Shown: positions 34,650 to 40,430 of the stretch, one piece after another
Layout of the letters: every line of letters begins with the position of its first letter
Numbering within the stretch: position 1 is the first letter of the stretch
IMG/VR virus record: IMGVR_UViG_3300020463_001339
Coordinates: 1 to 40,430 of that record
Length of the DNA stretch: 40,430 nt
Strand: one strand, 5' to 3'
Origin: a virus
Notes under the pieces: generated by a model
What the model was told of the DNA's origin: nothing
Seen by the model: the letters and a program-made list of their open reading frames with translations, nothing else
Databases searched by the model: none
Position numbers and translations under genes: made by a program

Positions 34650-36414
34650 GATAAAAAGCCTTACAGTTAAGAACTTTATGAGTGTAGGTAACACTACACA
34701 AGGTGTAGACTTCAACAAACAACAACTAACGTTAGTGCTTGGCGAAAACTTAGATCAAGGAGGTGACGATTCTGGTTCACGTAACGGTACAGGTAAGACT
34801 ACAATTATTAATGCGTTGTCATATGCCCTGTACGGCCAAGCACTAACGAACATTAGGCGAGATAATCTTGTAAACAAAACTAACAACAAGGGTATGTTGG
34901 TTACACTAGCATTTGATAAAGATGGTAAAGAATATCATATTGAAAGAGGACGTAAGCCTAACACACTAAAATTCAAGATTGACAACAAGGAACAAGAGCT
35001 TACTGATGAAAGCCAAGGTGATTCACGTAAGACACAGTTGGATATCAACAGCCTATTAGGTATGAGTCATGATATGTTCAAGCATATTGTGGCACTTAAT
35101 ACGTACACAGAGCCCTTCTTAGCACTGAAGAACAATGATCAACGTGCTATTATAGAACAACTACTTGGTATTACATTACTTTCTGAGAAGGCTGAACTGT
35201 TAAGGGAGCAGGTACGTATTAATAGAGATAGGCTAACTGAAGAAAATGCTAGAATAACAGCAGTCAAAGACAGTAACGAAAAGATTAAAGAGAATATTGA
35301 TAGGTTACATAGTAGACGCAAGGCTTGGATCGCACAAAACAAACAAGACTGTGATAAACTTGCAAAAGCAATTAGAGAACTTGAACACTTAGACATTGAT
35401 CAAGAATTAGAAGATCATGAGAAACTAGAAAAGTGGAACGAGAACAGTAAACATCTTACAAACCTGACAAAAGAAAAAGCAACTGTTGAACGTGCATTAG
35501 AACAAGCAGACAATAACGTAAACAAACTTGGTAAGGATCTCGATGATCTTGAAACTGCCAAGTGTTATGCTTGTGGACAAGACTTACATGATGACAAACT
35601 TGAGGAAATGAAAGACAAGCTACAAAAGGATTATGGTGATGCCCACATTTATCAAACTGGCATGGCAGAAAAGATGGTCAAGGTAGAAGAAAAGATTTCC
35701 ACCTTAGGTGATCTTGATGCTAAACCAAATACCTTTTATGAAACAGCCAAAGAAGCATATCAACATAGAGGTAATGTTGAGAGCTTGACCAAAAGTTTAG
35801 AAGAAAAGACAACTGAACTTGATCCATATCAAGAACAAATTAAAGATTTAGAGGATACTGCAATACAAGAAGTATCTTGGGATACTGTAAACGATCTAAA
35901 CAGTACTAAAGAACATCAAGACTTCTTATATAAACTATTAACTAACAAAGACAGCTTTATACGTAAGAAGATCATCGATCAGAACCTTGCATACTTGAAT
36001 AATAGACTTACATACTACTTAGACAAGCTAGGACTTCCGCATACAGTGGTGTTTAAGAACGATCTAAGTGTTGAGATTACACAACTAGGACAGGATCTAG
36101 ACTTTGATAACCTAAGTAGAGGTGAACGTAATAGACTTATACTTGGTATGAGTTGGAGTTTCCGTGATGTATGGGAAAGTCTATATCAGAACATCAACTT
36201 ATTGTTTATTGATGAATTAGTTGACAGTGGTATGGATGCAAATGGTGTTGAAAACAGTATGAGCATACTTAAGAAGATGGGTAGAGAACGTCAAAAGAAC
36301 ATTTATCTTATATCGCACAAAGAAGAATTAGCAAGTCGTGTAACAAACGTACTAAAAGTTATAAAAGAAAACGGATTTACATCTTATGACAATGATGTAG
36401 AGATAATGCAATGA
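34642..36414 (+). CDS. 46: Recombination nuclease ATPase subunit gp46 (Rad50/SbcC-like)
   Basis: 590 residues (T4: 560). Walker A is SRNGTGKTT near 46-54, inside a longer glycine/aspartate loop (GENLDQGGDDSG). Two coiled-coil stretches (about 175-305 and 320-400) flank a zinc hook, C308-Y-A-C311 in CYACGQ. The ABC signature is LSRGERNRLILGMSW (about 492-506) and Walker B is LLFIDELVDSG (about 519-529), with a later ISHKEEL switch. This is the ATP-driven clamp that controls gp47. It overlaps gene 47 upstream; the sufE-like gene starts two bases after its stop. All motifs needed for activity look intact. Confidence 0.95.
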   Translation: MIKIKSLTVKNFMSVGNTTQGVDFNKQQLTLVLGENLDQGGDDSGSRNGTGKTTIINALSYALYGQALTNIRRDNLVNKTNNKGMLVTLAFDKDGKEYHIERGRKPNTLKFKIDNKEQELTDESQGDSRKTQLDINSLLGMSHDMFKHIVALNTYTEPFLALKNNDQRAIIEQLLGITLLSEKAELLREQVRINRDRLTEENARITAVKDSNEKIKENIDRLHSRRKAWIAQNKQDCDKLAKAIRELEHLDIDQELEDHEKLEKWNENSKHLTNLTKEKATVERALEQADNNVNKLGKDLDDLETAKCYACGQDLHDDKLEEMKDKLQKDYGDAHIYQTGMAEKMVKVEEKISTLGDLDAKPNTFYETAKEAYQHRGNVESLTKSLEEKTTELDPYQEQIKDLEDTAIQEVSWDTVNDLNSTKEHQDFLYKLLTNKDSFIRKKIIDQNLAYLNNRLTYYLDKLGLPHTVVFKNDLSVEITQLGQDLDFDNLSRGERNRLILGMSWSFRDVWESLYQNINLLFIDELVDSGMDANGVENSMSILKKMGRERQKNIYLISHKEELASRVTNVLKVIKENGFTSYDNDVEIMQ

Positions 36415-36415
36415 T

Positions 36416-36820
36416 ATGATACTAGATAAAATCAAAGAACGTGGTGAGGAAATGGCTCCTTTAGAAGGACATGACCGATTACAGTATTTGGTTGATCTAG
36501 CAAGAGAAGTAGAACCGTTAAGTGACGAAGATAAAATAGACGAAAACAAAATAAGAGGTTGTGCAAGTAATTTGTGGGTAGTAGGTAAGATGAATAAAGA
36601 CGGAACAATGTCTTACAAACACGACGGAGATGCTTGGATTACAAAAGGTACTGCAAAAGTAATAGTTGATCTAGTAAACGGTGAACATAAAAACGAAATA
36701 GCAGAACTAACCTTGGAAAGTTTTAGACCACTAGGTGTAAGAGAGTTACTAACCATGCAAAGGCAGGTAGGGTTTGGTAGTTTGATTGAAAGAATTATAG
36801 GTATAGCAAAACATGGATGA
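36416..36820 (+). CDS. SufE-like Fe-S cluster assembly protein
   Basis: 134 residues, the normal SufE length (138 in E. coli). The SufE core is clear: LQYLVDLAREVEPLSDEDK, then NKIRGCASNLWVVG with Cys49 at the place of the sulphur-accepting cysteine, a DGDAWITKGTAKVIVDLVNG segment, and a C-terminal RQVGFGSLIERI helix. SufE takes persulphide sulphur from the cysteine desulphurase SufS and passes it to the SufBCD scaffold; a stand-alone phage copy would have to work with host SufS/SufB. It starts two bases after gene 46 and overlaps the next gene by 8, so it is expressed with the recombination genes. I regard it as an auxiliary metabolic gene. The family is confident, activity inferred. Confidence 0.9.
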   Translation: MILDKIKERGEEMAPLEGHDRLQYLVDLAREVEPLSDEDKIDENKIRGCASNLWVVGKMNKDGTMSYKHDGDAWITKGTAKVIVDLVNGEHKNEIAELTLESFRPLGVRELLTMQRQVGFGSLIERIIGIAKHG

Positions 36821-37019
36821 TACGCACGATAAATTAACCAAAGCATACTTGGAATATTTCAAAGCCAACGAGGCTTGGGAAGTACGCAAGAGCGAACGTA
36901 CCAAAAGATCCTCAAGAAAATGGTTAAGTGAGATACGTAGACTGTGTACAGAACGTAGAAAAGAAATAATAGAAGAGTACAAAGCCAAAAATGGTAGCCC
37001 TAGCGATGATACTGAGTAA
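36813..37019 (+). CDS. Small basic helical protein, 68 aa
   Basis: No named family. It is strongly charged, helical and basic in the middle (KSERTKRSSRKWLSEIRRL, RRKEIIEEYKAK) with an acidic tail (SPSDDTE). It starts at an ATG overlapping the last 8 bases of the sufE-like gene and ends 8 bases before the GIY-YIG gene, so it is read as part of the same run. The tight overlaps at both ends argue that it is a real gene. Nucleic-acid or protein binding is plausible for such a helical basic protein but not shown. Confidence 0.75.
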   Translation: MDDTHDKLTKAYLEYFKANEAWEVRKSERTKRSSRKWLSEIRRLCTERRKEIIEEYKAKNGSPSDDTE

Positions 37020-37027
37020 GTATCACT

Positions 37028-37450
37028 ATGCAATGGACATATCAGGGTAAAAAAGTAGACGAGCTACCAGAAGACTGCGAAGCATTTGTTTACTTAATCA
37101 CAAATACAACCAACGATCGTAAATACGTCGGCAAAAAACTAGCTAAATTCAAAAAGACTAGGCCACCTCTGAAGGGTAGGATAAACAAACGTAGAAGCAA
37201 AGTAGAATCAGACTGGAGAGACTATTGGGGCTCCTCAGATCAACTACAAGAAGACGTGAACCAGATAGGCGAAGACAAATTTACAAGAGAGATATTATAC
37301 TATTGTCCAAGTAGAGGCGTAGCAAGTTATTTAGAGGCAAGAGAACAGTTTGAAAGAAGAGTCCTAGAGAAGGACGAGTATTACAATGGTATCATCAACG
37401 TCAGAGTAGGCGGATCCAAAATATTACGTGAAGCATTAAAAGGCAAATAA
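37028..37450 (+). CDS. GIY-YIG nuclease-like protein
   Basis: 140 residues. FVYLI at 20-24 and YVGK at 33-36 stand at the spacing of the GIY and YIG strands. A basic segment follows (KGRINKRRSK), then SDWRDYWGSS, a helix, and EAREQFERRVL (103-113) with a candidate metal-binding Glu, ending in YYNGIINVRVGG. The GIY-YIG domain is a single-metal nuclease fold used by phage homing and repair-type endonucleases. No DNA-binding extension is present, so it may be a free-standing small nuclease common in T4-like phages rather than an active homing enzyme. The ribosome site is weak. It is the last gene before the hairpin-rich gap. Confidence 0.75.
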   Translation: MQWTYQGKKVDELPEDCEAFVYLITNTTNDRKYVGKKLAKFKKTRPPLKGRINKRRSKVESDWRDYWGSSDQLQEDVNQIGEDKFTREILYYCPSRGVASYLEAREQFERRVLEKDEYYNGIINVRVGGSKILREALKGK

Positions 37451-37466
37451 CATAACAACATTGTTT

Positions 37467-37865
37467 GGTCGGGGTAGCTCGACCCGTATTGAGGTCACAA
37501 AGTATGACCGGAACTTACGAGTTGTAAGGGTAAGCTAACTAAAGGCTTAAAAGATGTGGCTCTGTGAAACAGATACAACCACAGCATTAATATATTTTGC
37601 TTAACAAGGGTATATTAGTGTTCCGAAACTATGCGAAGGCTAAGGTAGGGAGTTGGCGGGTTTCCGCTTCCGTACATATTATAATGTAATCCTTTTTGTT
37701 AAGATGGTAATCTCATCTCACATGATGTAACCAATCTTTGCCCGGAGACGGGCGAAGTATGGCTCAACTATCTACATGATGCAAAGTGCTAACGCACTAA
37801 TTGTTATCACATATAATAAAATTGTTTGAGTGTTAACGAAAACAAAGTTGAGCTTTAGCTCAACT
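37467..37865 (+). ncRNA. Candidate structured RNA (dense hairpin array, no ORF)
   Basis: About 400 bases without a gene but with at least nine hairpins in succession: 37467-37484 (GGTCG/CGACC), 37493-37509 (GGTCA/TGACC), 37514-37528 (CTTAC/GTAAG), 37531-37549 (TAAGC/GCTTA), 37555-37583 (TGTGG/CCACA enclosing TCTGT-GAA-ACAGA), 37585-37620 (10 bp), 37673-37688, 37702-37718, 37736-37757 (9 bp with a GAGA tetraloop) and 37785-37798 (GTGC stem, TAAC loop). G-T pairs at 37587/37618 and 37739/37754 are wobble only on the plus strand, and the GNRA loop is also on plus, so the RNA is probably rightward. No promoter is obvious; it may come from readthrough of the gp46 operon. I could not match it to tmRNA, RNase P, SRP RNA or tRNA. 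Confidence 0.55.
37838..37865 (-). terminator. Rho-independent-type terminator after the 64-aa leftward gene
   Basis: On the minus strand a perfect 8-bp stem (AGTTGAGC/GCTCAACT, loop TAAA, 37865-37846) stands directly after the TAG at 37869-37867 and is followed by TTGTTTT. That is a normal intrinsic terminator for the short leftward gene. On the plus strand there is no T run, so it would act only as a hairpin for the RNA candidate. Confidence 0.6.
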
Positions 37866-37866
37866 A

Positions 37867-38061
37867 CTAATGCAATTCCGGATCGCGTCCGTAACGAAAT
37901 GCATCACTATCGTATACAGCAACTTCTTCCACTTTATATTCTTTTTGTGGATTAGCGTCCTTTAACTGTTGTACCGTGAGATCAGCTTCACGCTCGTCAC
38001 TGCATTGAGTTAAGGGTTCAGAGTTGCCTATCTCAAAAACATTATATCTCGTCTGAGGCAT
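37867..38061 (-). CDS. Small hypothetical protein, 64 aa
   Basis: The sequence starts MPQTRYNVFEIGNSEPLTQ and continues with a DEREADLTVQQLKDANP helix and a KEYKVEEVAVYDSD strand, so a small alpha/beta fold is likely. No family is recognised. It is the only leftward gene in the right part of the window, flanked by the RNA candidate and terminator on one side and by the late promoter region of the rightward pair on the other. The start has no ribosome site: GTAAATA lies five bases upstream, so the message could be leaderless or the gene weakly expressed. The terminator placed right at its stop supports it being real. Confidence 0.55.
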   Translation of the reverse strand: MPQTRYNVFEIGNSEPLTQCSDEREADLTVQQLKDANPQKEYKVEEVAVYDSDAFRYGRDPELH

Positions 38062-38095
38062 AAGAGTATTTACGGGGTATGTTCGATGAATTATG

Positions 38096-38103
38096 TATAA
38101 ATA
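38096..38103 (+). promoter_or_regulatory. T4 late promoter, perfect TATAAATA
   Basis: Exact T4 late consensus TATAAATA, 22 bases before the ATG at 38126, with AGGAG (38113-38117) between. It is the only perfect match that I found, and it drives the two Ala/Gly-rich genes to the right. Confidence 0.8.
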
Positions 38104-38125
38104 TAAAGTAACAGGAGACTAAACC

Positions 38126-38719
38126 ATGAAAATAACACAAATAACAAGCGAAAATATAGTTAGCGAAGCTCCTGGTGGTTCTGCGTTAGGCAATATAGCA
38201 CGTAAGGTAGGCGCAAAAGTGGCTGGCGCCGTTGGCGCAAAGGCTACCGCCGCAGGAATGACGGGAAAAGCTGATGCTAACGACAGATCAAAAGAAATGT
38301 TTACACAGTATAGAGCATTTATGGGTCAAACAGGTGGTAATCCAAAAGCACCAACAGTTGACCAAGTACAGGACTTTATGCAAAAGCAAGGACTTGCAAC
38401 TACACATCTTAAAGGTTTAACAGGACAGATGACACCTAAGCAGGTTGATGATGTTTTACAAAAAACTGCACAGGATACTTTTAAAGGTGACCTAGGAAAA
38501 CAACAAGCAGGGTCGGCACCAGCAACACTAGGACAAAAATATAGTGGAGGCGGTGATGCACCAGCAGGTGGTACTGATCAAGCAGATGCTCCGGGAAGTG
38601 CTCCAGCAGGTGGAGGCGCTCCAGCTAAAGCTGGCGGTAAGGCTATTCCAACTGACATACAAAAAGCAGTTGACAGTTTAAATCCACAACAGAAAAAAGA
38701 ACTGGCACAGTTATTATAA
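38126..38719 (+). CDS. Ala/Gly-rich late protein, 197 aa (possible internal virion protein)
   Basis: No named family. After MKITQITSENIVSEAPGG comes a helix rich in Ala, Gly and Lys (ARKVGAKVAGAVGAKATAAG, about 25-45), then a helical middle (MFTQYRAFMGQ, TVDQVQDFMQKQG, TPKQVDDVLQKTAQ), a Gly/Pro/Ala-rich flexible linker (about 130-170) and a short C-terminal helix (DIQKAVDSLNPQQKKELAQLL). It is expressed from a perfect late promoter with a good AGGAG site, and is followed 10 bases later by a gene with similar Ala/Gly helices. Composition and late expression suggest a virion-internal or ejected protein; this is inference. Confidence 0.7.
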   Translation: MKITQITSENIVSEAPGGSALGNIARKVGAKVAGAVGAKATAAGMTGKADANDRSKEMFTQYRAFMGQTGGNPKAPTVDQVQDFMQKQGLATTHLKGLTGQMTPKQVDDVLQKTAQDTFKGDLGKQQAGSAPATLGQKYSGGGDAPAGGTDQADAPGSAPAGGGAPAKAGGKAIPTDIQKAVDSLNPQQKKELAQLL

Positions 38720-38729
38720 GGACAAAGCA

Positions 38730-40430
38730 ATGAAACTGAACGAAGTTACTACATCAAGATCGCAGACCATACTTACAGAAGGTTGGAGTGAACTAACAGA
38801 GTCACAGCACAGATACTTAGGTAGATTTGAGCGTGAACTTTGGCCTTTGATGGAGGAACTTAAAACAGTTTTCGAAGCAGACCTTACAGCAAAACAAATC
38901 ACAGACATATTCACAGGTGCTGAAGCAAGTGCAGTAGCAAGTGGAAACAATAGAACAGCATTAGGTAAAGCAGGAGATATTGCAAAACTACCTGTTGATA
39001 TAATGAAAAAGGTTGATGCCAAGATTAACGAACTTGGTAAGATGGCCGCCGAAGCTGGACCTATTAAAAATGCTGATGCAAAGTTTGAAGAATTAAAAAA
39101 GAAAATCGGCTCCAGTGATTCAAAGGTTGCCGCAGGAATTAAAAAAGTAAGTGACTGGGCAAAAGCCAATCCAGGCAAGGCTTCATTAGCAGTAGGTATT
39201 CTAACTGCGGTGGCGGCGTTTGCGGCTGGTCCGGCAGGTGGTGCCGCGGCTGGTTTCTTATTACGTTCAACAACAGGATTATTAAAAGGCGAAAAACTTT
39301 CAACAGCAGTTGGTAAGTCAATTAAGACAGCGGCATATGGTGCTCTAGCTGGTGCGGCATTCAAGTTTCTATCACAAGATATATTAGATAACTTTATGAC
39401 TTCATCACAAGAAGAATGGTTAGCAAACAAAGAAGCCATGGAGGCGGCAAATGCGGCCGCGGCCAAAGCCGACGTAGCAAAAGACTTTGGGTTCGATAGT
39501 GTTAGTGATATGAATGCTCAATTTAACGGAGCAATAGATTACCAAGTTACAGGTAACTACAATGGATTCTTTTACAATTATGATGTAACTATTGCACCAG
39601 AGTACGTAGAAGAATTTAAGGCGCTTAATGCGGCAATGAACAATGCGGAATCATTTTCGGCGGCAGATTACAAAGCGACTGCTGAGTTTCACAGTTTCAT
39701 GAAGGGCATGGTAAACAACGAACAGAATAAACTAGTAGGTTCAGTAATTGATGCTCTAAGAGACGTACCAAAAGATTCACTAAACATGAGCCAGGTAACT
39801 GATCTATTGGCACAAGACCAATCATTAAATGATTTATATGATTCACTTGAAGGTTCTTCAAAAGTGATGGCTTCAGCATTACAAGGTGCGGCACAAACAA
39901 TTGATGACAAAGCCCAAAAGGCTACAACGGTAAAACCAGCAGACAAAGAAGAATTAGAAAAAGTAAAACAAGAAGCAGAAGCTGAAAAAGAATCAGTAGC
40001 TTATGATTACGATACACAGTTTAACGAATATCTAGAAGAAGGTCCAATGGACGCAATTAAAAAAGCCGCGGGTGCAGTTAAAGGCGCCGCAGGTAAAGCC
40101 GCAGGTGCAGTAGGCGGAGCAGTTAAAAAAGGTATATCCAACGTTAAGACAGGTGCAAGTAACCTTGCTAACAAAGTTACACTAGATAAGCTAATGAAAA
40201 CATGGAAGAAGATGGGCGAACCTAAAGATACAGGATCCGTTGTAAACATATTAGCAGGTGCAGGACTTACAAACGATCAGATTACTGCAATAGGATCAGA
40301 ACAAAAAGTTAAATTACCTAAACCAACACAACCGGAACCACCAGCAGATGCTCCAGCAGATGCAGACGCAACAGCAGATGCAGACGCAACAGCAGAGCCA
40401 GGTGATGAAGATCCTAAAGCACCAACACCA
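38730..40430 (+). CDS. Large Ala/Gly-rich late protein, partial (runs off window)
   Basis: From ATG at 38730 (AAGGA seven bases upstream, overlapping the previous stop) the frame is open for 567 codons to the window end; I translated it by hand and saw no stop. The N-terminus is MKLNEVTTSRSQTILTEGWSELTE. A helical, Lys/Glu-rich part follows, then a hydrophobic Ala/Gly stretch (about residues 150-220: SLAVGILTAVAAFAAG, AAAGFLLRSTTGLL, GALAGAAFKFL) that could insert in or cross a membrane. Near 430 is YLEEGPMDAIKKAAGAVKGA, a second Ala/Gly/Lys helix. The visible end is a repetitive Pro/Ala/Asp linker (ADADATADADATA). It resembles ejected or internal head proteins in style, but no family is recognised. 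Confidence 0.75.
   Translation, partial: MKLNEVTTSRSQTILTEGWSELTESQHRYLGRFERELWPLMEELKTVFEADLTAKQITDIFTGAEASAVASGNNRTALGKAGDIAKLPVDIMKKVDAKINELGKMAAEAGPIKNADAKFEELKKKIGSSDSKVAAGIKKVSDWAKANPGKASLAVGILTAVAAFAAGPAGGAAAGFLLRSTTGLLKGEKLSTAVGKSIKTAAYGALAGAAFKFLSQDILDNFMTSSQEEWLANKEAMEAANAAAAKADVAKDFGFDSVSDMNAQFNGAIDYQVTGNYNGFFYNYDVTIAPEYVEEFKALNAAMNNAESFSAADYKATAEFHSFMKGMVNNEQNKLVGSVIDALRDVPKDSLNMSQVTDLLAQDQSLNDLYDSLEGSSKVMASALQGAAQTIDDKAQKATTVKPADKEELEKVKQEAEAEKESVAYDYDTQFNEYLEEGPMDAIKKAAGAVKGAAGKAAGAVGGAVKKGISNVKTGASNLANKVTLDKLMKTWKKMGEPKDTGSVVNILAGAGLTNDQITAIGSEQKVKLPKPTQPEPPADAPADADATADADATAEPGDEDPKAPTP

Noticed and set aside
36352-37033. Leftward open frames of 65-94 codons antisense to the sufE-like and following genes
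   Set aside because: They lie opposite three overlapping genes with recognisable families or tight coupling and have no sign of independent expression.
37451-37866. Group I intron, tmRNA, RNase P RNA or tRNA in the gap
   Set aside because: I could not find the P3-P7 core phrases, a tRNA T-loop with acceptor pairing, a tag reading frame or the RNase P conserved regions, and the flanking genes are whole rather than split exons. A covariance search should confirm this.
38714-39466. Leftward open frame of 250 codons, Ala-rich
   Set aside because: It lies opposite the 567-codon rightward frame from 38730, which has a ribosome site, a late promoter upstream and helical protein character. The leftward frame is a by-product of Ala/Gly-rich codons.

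Overview
This window is a block of a marine T4-like myovirus (contractile tail, Caudoviricetes). The DNA is AT-rich, roughly one third G+C by eye. Genes are tightly packed, often joined by TAATG or ATGA overlaps, and T4 core proteins are recognisable: gp6, gp25, gp5 and gp53 of the baseplate, gp46/gp47 recombination nuclease and a gp55-type late sigma factor. The closest relatives by pattern are T4-like cyanophages and pelagiphages. No photosynthesis gene is present, so the host (SAR11-like alphaproteobacterium, cyanobacterium or other marine bacterium) cannot be fixed from this window.

Positions 1-32656 form one long leftward block for tail and baseplate. Reading in the transcribed direction (right to left): a tail-tube cap/initiator protein, gp53, a large probable hub protein, gp5 without lysozyme, gp25, an enlarged gp6 ending in 21 serines, a 4911-residue giant structural protein, a small virion protein, three tail fibre proteins with a shared N-terminal module (one with a gp12-like collar domain, one with an ADLAEKY tip domain), another fibre-like protein, a small unknown, a glycosyltransferase-like protein, a small Cys-containing protein and, cut by the window edge, a zf-CHCC zinc-finger protein. 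TAAATA late boxes sit in front of several of these genes.

At 32.68 kb transcription diverges. A T4-type late box facing left abuts a sigma70-type promoter facing right. The rightward block (32744-37450) holds gp55, then a second sigma70-type promoter, gp47, gp46, a SufE-like Fe-S assembly protein, a small basic protein and a GIY-YIG nuclease-like protein. The logic is that of middle/early functions (recombination, replication, late-sigma synthesis) read by host-type polymerase, with virion genes read later through gp55.

After the GIY-YIG gene comes about 415 bp with no gene but a dense run of hairpins, including a 9-bp stem capped by a GNRA loop and a 9-nt direct repeat that offers alternative pairings. 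I read it as a candidate structured RNA; it is the most novel-looking item. It ends at a terminator-like hairpin belonging to a small leftward gene. A perfect T4 late promoter (TATAAATA) then drives two Ala/Gly-rich proteins with LxE-type sites, plausibly internal or ejected virion proteins; the second runs off the right edge of the window.

I see no CRISPR array, tRNA, IS element or integrase. The region is mostly conventional phage, with the RNA candidate, the sufE-like gene, the giant modular protein and the Ala-rich late genes as the parts worth a second look.
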